Assembly: GCF_039521975.1 (NCBI RefSeq) | Contig: NZ_BAAACZ010000028.1 | Location: 14,689 to 78,688, forward strand | DNA length: 64,000 nucleotides | DNA from: Alkalibacillus silvisoli | Lineage (GTDB): Bacteria > Bacillota > Bacilli > Bacillales > Alkalibacillaceae | Direction of reading: 5' to 3' | Part shown: piece by piece, positions 52,767 to 60,510 of the stretch | Layout: each line of letters begins with the position of its first letter | Numbering within the stretch: the stretch's first letter is position 1 | Notes under the pieces: generated by a model | Seen by the model: only the letters and a program-made list of their open reading frames with translations | What the model was told of the DNA's origin: nothing | The model's database searches: none | Made by a program: the position numbers and the translations under genes

Positions 52767-53159
52767 GTGGCACAAGTACAATACTACGGCACAGGCCGTC
52801 GCAAAAGCTCTGTAGCACGTGTACGACTAGTACCTGGTAACGGTAAGGTCGTTGTAAATAAAGTAGACGCAGAAGAATACTTCCCACACGAAACATTACG
52901 TCGTGTGATTAACCAACCATTAGACGTAACTGAAAACACTGGAAGCTACGATATCCATGTAAACGTTGATGGTGGTGGATTTACAGGTCAAGCAGGTGCA
53001 ATTCGCCTTGGCGTTGCACGCGCACTATTAGAAGCGGACCCAGAATACCGCACATCACTAAAGCGCGCTGGCCTACTAACACGTGACGCTCGCGCGAAAG
53101 AACGTAAGAAATACGGTCTTAAAGGCGCTCGTCGTTCACCACAGTTCTCAAAGCGTTAA
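52767..53159 (+). CDS. rpsI: 30S ribosomal protein S9
   Basis: 130 residues from GTG 52767. The C-terminal tail KGARRSPQFSKR reaches the P-site tRNA. YYGTGRRKSSVARVRL is the start signature. Its 3' end borders the mobile island; ribosomal protein gene ends, including rpsI, are known integration sites of some Firmicute integrative elements. Confidence 0.98.
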   Translation: MAQVQYYGTGRRKSSVARVRLVPGNGKVVVNKVDAEEYFPHETLRRVINQPLDVTENTGSYDIHVNVDGGGFTGQAGAIRLGVARALLEADPEYRTSLKRAGLLTRDARAKERKKYGLKGARRSPQFSKR

Positions 53160-53182
53160 AAAACCTTATATATCAAGGTTTC

Positions 53183-53222
53183 AAACACCCATTCGTTATG
53201 AAACGAATGGGTGTTTTTTTAA
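53183..53222 (+). terminator. Intrinsic terminator after rpsI
   Basis: AAACACCCATTCGTT and AACGAATGGGTGTTT-type arms form a long stem followed by eight T. Confidence 0.93.
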
Positions 53223-53236
53223 TGATATTTTGTATC

Positions 53237-53276
53237 TGACTCACAAATGACTCACAAATGACTCACAAATGAGTCA
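53237..53276 (+). repeat. Three 11-bp direct repeats beside the integrase gene
   Basis: TGACTCACAAA repeated at 53237, 53248 and 53259 without gaps, then TGAGTCA, the inverse of the unit core. They lie between the rpsI terminator and the 3' end of the integrase gene. Such repeats next to int genes often are arm-type integrase or excisionase sites; this role is inferred. Confidence 0.7.
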
Positions 53277-53295
53277 TTAATCAAAGAATAAACCA

Positions 53296-54474
53296 TTAAT
53301 ATGGCTTATTCATGAATTCATGAAATTTATTTGCTGTTTCTAATTTGTCTTCTTTCATTAAATGGACATAGGTGTTTAAAGTTGTTCTAATATCAGCGTG
53401 GCCTAGTCGTTCCTTTACTTCGTTTGCTGAAGCCTGAGCACTTATCAATAAACTGGCATGTGTGTGTCGGAAACCATGAACACTTATTTTCCTTAAATGA
53501 GGATTATGTTTTAGAATCCTACTAATTTGGTCATTGAAATAAGCAGTTCTAATAATAGTAATTCTTTTTTTGAATTGATGGTACTTAGTAAAAATATATT
53601 GCTCACTATCACTTAGAACAGGTTGATCTAACTGAGTATATCTATCCTGTTGCTCTGCTTTCCAGTACTCCAATACAGATAGTGTATCAGGATCCAAACT
53701 GATACTTCGTTTGGATTCCGTAGTTTTAGGTTTGAATAAGTGATTAGTTTTATTTTCAAAGTACAGAGTTTTGCTGATGTGTAATAATCCATCTGAGAAG
53801 TTAATGTCTGACCATTTTAATGCTAACAACTCACCTTTACGAGCTCCTGTATATGCTGCTAAGTGAAAGAATGTATAATTTAATGGCTCACTTTTAATTG
53901 ATTCGAGGAAATCTAATAATTCTTCACGAGTGTAATAATTTTGTTTTTCTCCATATTCGTCAATAACATAATGTTCATCTTTGGCTTTGGGGAGTGTAAC
54001 TTTGTCCAAAGGATTTTGAGAAAGATAACTCATTTTAATTGAATATTTAAATACTAAATTCAACTGAATTTTGAGATCTTTGAATGATTTAAGCTCTTCA
54101 GACCATTCATTAATAACTTGTTGACAGTATTTATGGGTGATTTTTTTGATTTCTAAGTGACCGAACTTAGGTAAAATTCTCTTTGTGAATTTTGATTCGA
54201 TGGATTTTGAAGTGCTAGGTTTTATACGTTTCTGATGTTGTTCAAACCATTCTTCATAAATTTCCTCAAAAGTTTTTTTCTTTTTACTAGGAACACCATT
54301 TTTATCAACTTCTGATAACAAGTTGTAAAGGAAGGCTCTGGCTTCCTTTTTGGTTGAAAACCCCCTTCTCGTAACTTGGTTTTGTTTACCATCTTCTAGA
54401 TCATAGCCAAGGAAGGCCTTAACCGTATAGGTTACTGATCCATCACTTCTTTTGTATTTATAAATTTTAGACAT
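53296..54474 (-). CDS. int: Tyrosine recombinase/integrase of an integrative element
   Basis: 392 residues, phage/ICE-type integrase. The N-terminal part (GSVTYTVKAFLGYDLEDGK) resembles the arm-binding domain, followed by a SAM-like core-binding domain (about 65-160) and the catalytic domain. Catalytic residues: R212 (YTGARKGELL), H333 and R336 (HGFRHTHASLL), H359 (LGHADIRTT) and Y369. It points towards rpsI, placing the element end between rpsI and int. ATG follows TGGAGG. The gene appears intact, so the element may still be able to excise if its other end exists. Confidence 0.93.
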   Translation of the reverse strand: MSKIYKYKRSDGSVTYTVKAFLGYDLEDGKQNQVTRRGFSTKKEARAFLYNLLSEVDKNGVPSKKKKTFEEIYEEWFEQHQKRIKPSTSKSIESKFTKRILPKFGHLEIKKITHKYCQQVINEWSEELKSFKDLKIQLNLVFKYSIKMSYLSQNPLDKVTLPKAKDEHYVIDEYGEKQNYYTREELLDFLESIKSEPLNYTFFHLAAYTGARKGELLALKWSDINFSDGLLHISKTLYFENKTNHLFKPKTTESKRSISLDPDTLSVLEYWKAEQQDRYTQLDQPVLSDSEQYIFTKYHQFKKRITIIRTAYFNDQISRILKHNPHLRKISVHGFRHTHASLLISAQASANEVKERLGHADIRTTLNTYVHLMKEDKLETANKFHEFMNKPY

Positions 54475-54599
54475 AAAAAAACCTCCATTTGCTGGCAGGC
54501 AATATAGAGGGATTACAATTATGATATTGTATTTTATAAAAAAATATAAGAATAAAATTTATACTTGCAAATTTATTTAACATGAATTAGTATAAAATC
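54464..54599 (-). repeat. 136-bp direct repeat, copy 1 (integrase start and promoter)
   Basis: Covers the first four int codons and the whole upstream region. It is identical to 61371-61506 at 131 of 136 positions by my count. Copy 2 has lost the rest of the integrase gene. Confidence 0.92.
54543..54570 (-). promoter_or_regulatory. Candidate integrase promoter
   Basis: On the minus strand TTGCAA (54570-54565), 16-base spacer and TATATT (54548-54543), about 70 bases before the int ATG. The inverted repeat CTGCCAGCAAATGGAG-like segment near the start could affect translation. In copy 2 the -10 is altered to TGTATT. Confidence 0.4.
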
Positions 54600-54621
54600 T
54601 TATCTTTGACAGATAAAACCA

Positions 54622-54660
54622 TGAGAATGCTTTTGTAATAGGCATTTTCGTGGTTTTTTA
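54622..54660 (+). terminator. Bidirectional terminator upstream of int
   Basis: AAAACCATGAGAATGC pairs with GCATTTTCGTGGTTTT (two G-U or mismatched positions) around an 11-base loop, with T-runs on both strands. It separates int from the IS remnant. Confidence 0.75.
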
Positions 54661-54699
54661 GTGTTCAAAAGTGAGTACTATTTATGTTTTTCACCTCTT

Positions 54700-55762
54700 T
54701 TAAAATTTTTTCATTTTTTGTAGGTAAACAATCTCAGTGTCCGTCCGGAAGCCGAAAACATCATGTAATTTGTCTGTTAAGTCCGTTCTGGTATAAGTTG
54801 GGGTATATCCTTCGTTTGTAAATTCTAATACCCTCATATCTCGTAATGTTTGAATGATTTCACAACACGTAGCGGATTCGTCTATTTTTTTCTCCATTAA
54901 CCGGAAGGTTAATAATGAAAGGAATCACGACGAAGTGTGCTTTGATCCGCTCATCTCTTTGGAGAAAAACTGGTCGTATCCGCATTTCACTTTTTAGAAT
55001 ACGGAAGGTCTCTTCTATCTCCCAGCGTCGTTGATTGATTTTAACAATTTCTCCCGGCCTACTTTCTAAGTTTGTACATACACCATAAAATCCATCATAC
55101 TTCGCTTCTTCTTCAACCAGTGCAGAATTGATTGTGTACTTACTTTGCCCAGCAATTCTTCCGTCTTCTGTAACGTGAGTGGATTGTATAAATCGATCTG
55201 GAGAGTTTGCTCGTTTTTTCTCGACCTGAGAAGGGTTGTCTACTTTCTTTAAGGCACGTTCAATCTGTTTCTCTCGAATGTTTGCTTGTTTCGGTGAAAA
55301 GGAAAGGACCAACTTCTGTTCTAGTCCATTTTCATTTATCCACCGTTCTTTGTGGTACACTTGCGTGTCTTTTTCTAGATCGAGATCGTTCAGATTAATT
55401 GTTTGCTTTCTTTTCTTAGAAGCCGTTGTTTGAGTGGAATCAACCATCTGCCATTCAGAAGGATCAAGCGCCCAATCTTTCAAATGCCTTTTCAATTTTT
55501 TAATGGACTGTGTTGTGACAAAAGCTCGTTCGTTCATTGAATTGTAAAGCCGATTTTCATAAGAGGAAAGCCCGGCATCTGTACAGACTACAAATTTGGA
55601 TAGATGAAAATCCTTTAAAATTCTTTTCTCCAAAGGCTTTAATGTCGGTTGCTCATTTCGGCTCTCTGGATTAATTACAAAAGCGAGCGGAAGACCACTG
55701 CCATCATTGAATAATCCCATTTGTACAATGGGGTTGGGGCGATTCTTTACATATTCTTTCAT
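54700..55762 (-). pseudogene. IS1634-like transposase remnant (N-terminal truncation plus frameshift)
   Basis: Two minus-strand frames encode consecutive parts of one DDE transposase. The upstream part (55762 to 54860) has VCTDAGLSS with the second acidic residue and RRWEIEETFRILKSEM with the catalytic Glu; the reading frame shifts near FIINLPVNGEK and continues to 54700 (ending YLQKMKKF). The N-terminal third, with the first catalytic Asp, is missing, since the open part begins at MKEYVKNRPNPIVQMGLF. So it cannot be active. TGTTCAAAAGTGAGTACTAT at 54662 may be its remaining end. Confidence 0.85.
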
Positions 55763-55932
55763 TAATGGTATTCTGTAAGTATAAGAATATCATTATTTCA
55801 CTTGGTGCAAAATGTATTTTATGTTAAGGGCATATAACATAACCAGAAAGTTACATAATCCACCACTTAAAACGTTAAAAAATTGATTAGTATTCTTAAA
55901 TTGATTTTTCAAAAATAAGAAAGGGTGTTATT

Positions 55933-56373
55933 ATGTTTAAACCGAGATATTTATTCTTGTTCTTCATACTACTAACTCTAACTTTATCAGCTTGTAGTTC
56001 TTCGCACGGAGAATTGGAGAAGGAAACAAGCCCAACATTTAGTTCTCATGGTCAAACTATGATTGGTCAAGAAAATAAAATTGGTTTTATTTACGGTGAA
56101 GATATTCCTCTCATTGCTGGTGAAGAACAAAAATATATGTGGCATTTATGGGGAGAACCTGAAGAGCTAGAAGGAAAATTTGAAGTTATTGGTACTAATG
56201 AAGAAACAGGTAAGAGAGTGAACGTTTTTGAAACAGAAAAGTTAGGTGGGCCAAATAATGGGGCAGATGCTCATGCTCCATCTTCATTTTCATTGCCTAG
56301 TAGTGGCATTTGGGAATTAGAGGCTCACGTGGGAAATGAACGTTTTGAAACTCTTGTAGTCGAAGTTAAGTAG
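55933..56373 (+). CDS. Lipoprotein, DUF4871-like
   Basis: 146 residues. A lipoprotein signal peptide (MFKPRYLFLFFILLTLTLSAC) with lipobox LSAC gives lipidated Cys 21. The mature part has NKIGFIYGEDIPLIAGEEQ and KYMWHLWGEPEELEGKF, which I associate with the Bacillus DUF4871 family of unknown function, then a beta-rich end (GIWELEAHVGNERFETLVV). It faces the cell surface. It lies between the IS remnant and the mau-like genes and has its own terminator, so it may or may not belong to that system. Confidence 0.75.
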   Translation: MFKPRYLFLFFILLTLTLSACSSSHGELEKETSPTFSSHGQTMIGQENKIGFIYGEDIPLIAGEEQKYMWHLWGEPEELEGKFEVIGTNEETGKRVNVFETEKLGGPNNGADAHAPSSFSLPSSGIWELEAHVGNERFETLVVEVK

Positions 56374-56397
56374 TTTATAAAAATATTACATTTTGTG

Positions 56398-56427
56398 CCT
56401 CAGCCTTCCATGGTTGAGGTTTTTTTA
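56398..56427 (+). terminator. Terminator after the lipoprotein gene
   Basis: CCTCA and TTGAGG-type arms with an inner CCATGG, followed by seven T. Confidence 0.8.
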
Positions 56428-56526
56428 TTTCGAGATTTTAATTTCCGAGAAATTTATAAAATAAGGTTTACCTTTTTCTGATTTGTTGTCTTTTATATAG
56501 TAAGAGCAAAAAAGGAGGGGATGTAA

Positions 56527-57066
56527 TTGGAAGTGATTTTTAATTGGACGGTATGGTGGATTATCATCACATTCATGGCTTCGTCTATTCCCAAAATATT
56601 TAGCCTAAAATATTTTATTCATTTAGTAGATCAATATGATATATTACCCAAATATTTGGCATTATTATACGGTGTTTTTCTACCATTTGTTGAAGTTCTC
56701 GGAGCTGGGTTGTTATTATCTAATACCACATTTTTCTATGGGATAATCGTCTTACAAATTATTCTTTTAAGCTTTGCATATGCTGTATATCACGTAATAA
56801 GTAATAACAAAATTTTGACTTGTGGTTGTTATGGAAGGTTCTTGGATGCCAAAGTTGATAAGTTTACTTTGAATAAAATTATTACTCTTTTCTTATTGGC
56901 CACCCTGTCGTTATATTTAAGTACACAATACGAAGTTCAATATTCCTTGCATTATATAGGAATGGGTATATTTTTGACTTTGCTACTATTACTATCTCAA
57001 TGGATTTGGAATTTCCATCAAGACGCATTGAGAATATTGAGATATTCAGGAACAGGGAGTGACTAA
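56527..57066 (+). CDS. MauE/DoxX-like redox-associated membrane protein
   Basis: 179 residues from TTG 56527 after AGGAGGGG. Four or five membrane segments. The segment SIPKIFSLKYFIHLVDQYDI then LPKYLALLYGVFLPFVEVLG follows the MauE pattern, and C99-G-C101 in LTCGCYGRF is the Cys-x-Cys pair of MauE-type proteins. MauE is needed in methylotrophs for disulfide formation in the methylamine dehydrogenase light chain. Here it is followed without gap by the MauD-like gene. The role in forming disulfides of the 57680 protein is inferred from this grouping. Confidence 0.85.
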   Translation: MEVIFNWTVWWIIITFMASSIPKIFSLKYFIHLVDQYDILPKYLALLYGVFLPFVEVLGAGLLLSNTTFFYGIIVLQIILLSFAYAVYHVISNNKILTCGCYGRFLDAKVDKFTLNKIITLFLLATLSLYLSTQYEVQYSLHYIGMGIFLTLLLLLSQWIWNFHQDALRILRYSGTGSD

Positions 57067-57687
57067 ATGGATCAAATCTTACTTTATTCAAACGTTATGT
57101 TGTGGGCGTTACAAATTATCATTCTTATATCACTTTTTCTGATGTTTAAGCAATTTGGTGAAGTTTATCTGAAATCGGGTGATTCCATATCCAGGGACGG
57201 TATTCCAGAAGGGCAGAAAGTACCGTCTTTAACGGGGATATCAAACTATTCAAACGAAATAGTAACACGCGAACCAAATCAGGACAAACCCACTTTACTC
57301 GCTTTTATATCTAGTGACTGTGAGGCTTGCAAGAGTTTATATTCTGATTGGAATAGAATGCATTTAAAGTTTAAAGATAGTGTTGATTTTATTTTAATTG
57401 CTGAAACCAAAAATGAAGAAAAGTTTGAAGAATTGATAGAGAAAGAAAACCTACAAGGGGAAATAATTTTAGATTCAGAAAAAGATATACTCAGAGACTT
57501 AGATGTAAGAGTGACCCCATTTGCGTATGCTCTCGATACTGAGGGGGTGGTTAAAGCTAAAGGACTGTGTAATGGTGAGAATCATATTAAGAGTTTGCTA
57601 TTTTCATTGGACATTGAGGGTGTTCAGCATTATCGAATACCTCTAAATGTCCAAAAAGAGGAGAAAGGGGAGAAAATAAATGCGTAA
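57067..57687 (+). CDS. MauD-like membrane-anchored thioredoxin-fold protein
   Basis: 206 residues. One N-terminal membrane segment (about 9-27) followed by an outside thioredoxin fold with the active pair C85-E-A-C88 in FISSDCEACKSL and cis-Pro in VRVTPFAYA. This matches MauD, whose pair is usually CPxC. Predicted to shuttle oxidising or isomerising power to the Cys-rich partner. Start follows the MauE-like stop directly; its end overlaps the next gene by 8 bases, so the three proteins are made together. Confidence 0.87.
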   Translation: MDQILLYSNVMLWALQIIILISLFLMFKQFGEVYLKSGDSISRDGIPEGQKVPSLTGISNYSNEIVTREPNQDKPTLLAFISSDCEACKSLYSDWNRMHLKFKDSVDFILIAETKNEEKFEELIEKENLQGEIILDSEKDILRDLDVRVTPFAYALDTEGVVKAKGLCNGENHIKSLLFSLDIEGVQHYRIPLNVQKEEKGEKINA

Positions 57688-58114
57688 ATTTGATTATATT
57701 TTCAAAAGGTTCTGCGAAAGTCTAGCAAGAAAAGTTAGAAAAAACGATTTTATTCAATTACTATCAGAAGGTTCATTTCACTCTGTGCTTAAATGGGCAG
57801 GACAACCTATTAAAGCTTTAGCTTACGCAAGTGATAGTTGGTGCCAGACAGAATTATATTATGGAGATTGCTTGCCACCAAATGGGCAGTACTGCAATTC
57901 GGATTGCGAATCAGGTTTACACTCATTTTTGACAAGATGTCCAGCCGGCATGCAAGTTTCATATGCCTGGGGTTATATGGGTACAGGTTGCTGGTGTGAT
58001 TCAGGAGGAAGCAGTCGTTTGGCCTGTTGTGATTGCACATTAGATCAACCAGATTTCAACCCATATGAACGTAATGCTGGTGATTGCGGTTGCCTTCATC
58101 GTTTTGTAAGTTAA
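57680..58114 (+). CDS. MauA-like 12-cysteine secreted protein (methylamine dehydrogenase light-chain-like)
   Basis: 144 residues. The leader MRKFDYIFKRFCESLARKVR resembles MauA leaders, but the twin-arginine core is RKNDFI rather than RRxFL; AYA at 48-50 gives a possible signal peptidase site. The rest has exactly 12 Cys (55, 64, 72, 76, 87, 104, 106, 116, 117, 119, 136, 138), as in the light chain with its six disulfides. CPAGMQVSYAW aligns with the stretch holding the first cofactor Trp (W97 here). The C-terminal part holding the second Trp is missing; only W105 is near. So a normal TTQ cofactor is unlikely and the function is unknown. Confidence 0.72.
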   Translation: MRKFDYIFKRFCESLARKVRKNDFIQLLSEGSFHSVLKWAGQPIKALAYASDSWCQTELYYGDCLPPNGQYCNSDCESGLHSFLTRCPAGMQVSYAWGYMGTGCWCDSGGSSRLACCDCTLDQPDFNPYERNAGDCGCLHRFVS

Positions 58115-58144
58115 TTTTTGATTTCTTAAAAGGAGGTATTATTT

Positions 58145-58603
58145 ATGCGACATGTTGCTACATGGGGGTATTATGATAACAGCAATCCTGATCTTGGATG
58201 GGTTGCTATAAATGAATCTATAAACAGTTATGGTTTACCTGCTGAGGCAATAGTAATGTTTCTTTCGACCGCAAATGAAACAGACGGAGTAACACGAGCT
58301 GAAGAAGCCGCTAACCAGTTGAATTCAATCCTAGTAAAGGAAAGTCGAATTAGTAATAATGACAGTGAAATAACCTATCTATCTTATAAAATCGAAAACG
58401 GAAAATATATTTTAACTTCGCCTTCTACTGAAATTGCAACTATAGAGATGGAAGACATAAAACATGGAAGAACAACACCAGCCGGTCTTGCACGAAGATG
58501 GGTGAATAACATCAGAAAAAGACACTCAGAACCAGAAGTATATGAAGATGGGAACTACTCTGAAGGTAATCTAGAAGAGGAGGGACCCGATAACAACAGT
58601 TAA
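58145..58603 (+). CDS. Uncharacterised protein of the mau-like cluster
   Basis: 152 residues, no signal peptide, no membrane segment, no Cys. I do not recognise it. The N-terminal 100 residues look like a mixed alpha-beta domain (GWVAINESINSYGLPAEAIVMFL); a conserved-looking basic motif RTTPAGLARRWVNNIRKRH follows, then an acidic tail rich in Glu, Asp and Asn. A strong AGGAGG precedes ATG 58145, 30 bases after the Cys-rich gene, so it belongs to the same transcript. It may be a chaperone, immunity or partner protein; nothing decides this. Confidence 0.7.
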   Translation: MRHVATWGYYDNSNPDLGWVAINESINSYGLPAEAIVMFLSTANETDGVTRAEEAANQLNSILVKESRISNNDSEITYLSYKIENGKYILTSPSTEIATIEMEDIKHGRTTPAGLARRWVNNIRKRHSEPEVYEDGNYSEGNLEEEGPDNNS

Positions 58604-58622
58604 TATAATATTTGAGATAAAG

Positions 58623-58655
58623 TAGAACATCCAGCTTAAAGGACTGGGTGTTCTA
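58623..58655 (+). terminator. Stem-loop between the unknown gene and the TGA-containing gene
   Basis: TAGAACA-CCAG pairs with CTGG-TGTTCTA with one mismatch and a 9-base loop. No proper T-run follows (TATATCC). It is probably an attenuator or a processing hairpin that reduces expression of the downstream membrane gene. Confidence 0.5.
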
Positions 58656-58695
58656 TATATCCATTGTTAATTTCTAATAACATAGGGGTGATAAG

Positions 58696-59382
58696 ATGGC
58701 ATTTCCTAATTTTTTTGATATAGTTGTACTATTTTTTATTTCCTTTGTTGCTGGCTTCTCAAAAGTTTGTACTGCTTGAGGAATAAATGTGACCCTCGCG
58801 GTTACGCCGCCAGTTGGGGCGGTGACGTTAAAAAATAGAATAAAAATATCTTTGACATACCTTATTGCTACAATCATATCTGGAGGATTTTTTGGATTTT
58901 TGTATTCCACCTTCATATTTCTTATAACGTTTTGGATCACAGATCAGGCAAAATTGTTTATATTAGGATTAATTGTATTGATATACTCATTGAATGAAAT
59001 GGGTCTAGCTAAAATAAAAATCCCTCAACAACATTGGCAGATCCCAAACTCATGGGTTAATTTTACTCCACTTAAAAATATGGTTGTTTGGGGGAGTATT
59101 TTGGGTTCTGGAATATTCACTTATGTTCCTAATGTACTGTTCTACTTAGCTTACTTATACACAGGTTTTTTTTACGAACCGTACTTGGGAATAATAGTTG
59201 GCTTTATTTATGGGTTTGGGAGAACTTTCCCTTCTTTCATTATATCAGCAAGATCTAGAAAGAATTATTCCTTTAATAAAATGATAAATGGTTTTGAGAA
59301 GCTGATAGCGCAAACCAATAAAATAATACTAGGAGTACTTAGCATACTCTTCATTTATTGTTATATAAATTTTGGGTTTTAA
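58696..59382 (+). CDS. Six-segment membrane redox protein, MauF/CcdA-like, with in-frame TGA (selenocysteine candidate)
   Basis: ATG 58696 follows AGGGGTG. The frame runs 27 codons, meets TGA at 58777-58779 (KVCTA-TGA-GINVTLAV) and continues to a TAA at 59382, 229 codons in all. The part before the TGA is a clear first membrane segment (DIVVLFFISFVAGFSKV); five more follow. With Sec or Cys at codon 28 the protein has a C25-x-x-U/C28 pair in the first segment, where CcdA/DsbD-type proteins carry redox Cys. MauF is a CcdA-like partner of MauE and MauD. Alternatives: a nonsense mutation, or restart at GTG 58789 using GAGGAA after the TGA. Confidence 0.6.
58777..58824 (+). promoter_or_regulatory. 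TGA codon followed by bacterial-SECIS-like hairpin
   Basis: CGCCGCC (58805-58811) pairs with GGCGGTG (58818-58824), 7 pairs with one G-U, loop AGUUGG. The loop begins 32 bases after the TGA and has G among its first two bases, both within published limits for bacterial selenocysteine insertion elements. The stretch 58791-58824 is GC-rich inside an AT-rich gene. Confidence 0.35.
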
Positions 59383-59425
59383 ATTTCCAATGTTAGGGAA
59401 TTTAGAAAGGAAGTAAAATCTAAAA

Positions 59426-59863
59426 ATGCAAAGGCCATTTATACATTGTGTTGTAGAAGGCTCTTCAATGGAGCCTACGCTATTTAGTGGAGAAAGCTTG
59501 TTAGTTAACACTTTTATATACAAATTTGTAAGACCTGTAAAAGGGGATATTATAGCATTTCAAAACTCAGAAAAACAATACATTATTAAACGAGTGGCTG
59601 CCTCGAGTGGTGACATAATTGAGTTGCAACACAATAATCTTTACATCAATAACGAATATGAAATTGGTGGTTATATAAATGATAAAAACAAACAAATATT
59701 TTTGCAGAAAAATAGGTTCAGTCCTTTGATTGTACCGAATGGAAAAGTCTTCGTGTTGGGGGATAATAGATCCTGTAGTATAGACAGTCGTAAAGTTGGT
59801 TTTATTTCAATGTCAAATGTAATTGGAAGGGTCGTACTCCCCCCTAGCAAGCATGTTTACTAG
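59426..59863 (+). CDS. Signal peptidase I-like serine protease without membrane anchor
   Basis: 145 residues. All catalytic boxes of family S26 are present: GSSMEPTLFSG with nucleophile S14, YIIKRVAASSGD with general base K55, and VLGDNRSCSIDSRKVG. Unlike ordinary Gram-positive SipS-type enzymes it lacks the N-terminal membrane segment; an in-frame stop just upstream excludes a longer form. RBS AGGAAG. It may process the AYA site of the 57680 protein, perhaps held at the membrane by the neighbouring proteins. Confidence 0.85.
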   Translation: MQRPFIHCVVEGSSMEPTLFSGESLLVNTFIYKFVRPVKGDIIAFQNSEKQYIIKRVAASSGDIIELQHNNLYINNEYEIGGYINDKNKQIFLQKNRFSPLIVPNGKVFVLGDNRSCSIDSRKVGFISMSNVIGRVVLPPSKHVY

Positions 59864-60099
59864 CAGAAAAACTCCTTTTTATAAAAATATATCCCGAATC
59901 AACAATTGACCTGTCGCTCTTCCAAATATAAACTCTTGAATTGTCCCTTATTCCTATAAATATGAATATCAGCGTATATGATCTGAATAATAATTCCCAT
60001 CAAAGTAACTATGATTATATTGTATCGATCAAGGCATTCTTGTTAGATGTTGTGATCTTAGAAATTTGGAATACCATATAATTCATAGGAGGTGGAGTA

Positions 60100-60507
60100 A
60101 TGGTGAATTATTATTCAAAAGAAACTGATGCAGCTGTTGTTTCATATATCAACATTTGCTTAAATGGGAGTTCTATTCGATATCAGAAAAAAAGGTATAC
60201 GATAGAAAATAAGGAAATTCATTCTTTAAATGAACCATTTCATGATGAACAATTTTCAGTGGAAAAAGTTGAATATACAACTTATGATAATGAAATATCA
60301 TTAGACAAAGAAGTAATTAACAAGGTAATACTGGAATCAGCAATGCAAAACTTAACACAAAAAGAAGCAGTGACTATAACCGAAATATATTTCAACCATA
60401 AAAAAGTAACCGATTTGACTCAAGAATTGCAGGTATCAAAAAATGCAATACTAAAAACCAAACGTAGGGCATTACAAAAAATGAGAATTGAATTAGAGGG
60501 GGGGTAA
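60100..60507 (+). CDS. Sigma-70 region 4-like protein of a split sigma factor
   Basis: 135 residues. The last 55 (NLTQKEAVTITEIYFNHKKV then TDLTQELQVSKNAILKTKRR) form a sigma region 4 helix-turn-helix; the first 80 are unlike region 2. The gene is followed after 3 bases by a region 2-like gene. This pairing resembles B. subtilis SigO with RsoA, where the two parts act together, and orf7/orf8 of Tn916. A good AGGAGGTGG precedes. Likely regulates genes of the island; the target promoters are not identified. Confidence 0.75.
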   Translation: MVNYYSKETDAAVVSYINICLNGSSIRYQKKRYTIENKEIHSLNEPFHDEQFSVEKVEYTTYDNEISLDKEVINKVILESAMQNLTQKEAVTITEIYFNHKKVTDLTQELQVSKNAILKTKRRALQKMRIELEGG

Positions 60508-60510
60508 TCA

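Noticed and set aside
53237..53276. Possible CRISPR array
   Set aside because: The 11-bp repeats are contiguous without spacers and there are no cas genes.
58674..58940. Minus-strand open frame of 88 codons
   Set aside because: Antisense to the TGA-containing membrane gene, no Shine-Dalgarno, hydrophilicity pattern is that of a shadow frame.
56527..59382. Functional methylamine dehydrogenase operon
   Set aside because: No heavy chain, no MauG, no amicyanin gene, and the light-chain-like protein lacks the second TTQ Trp region.
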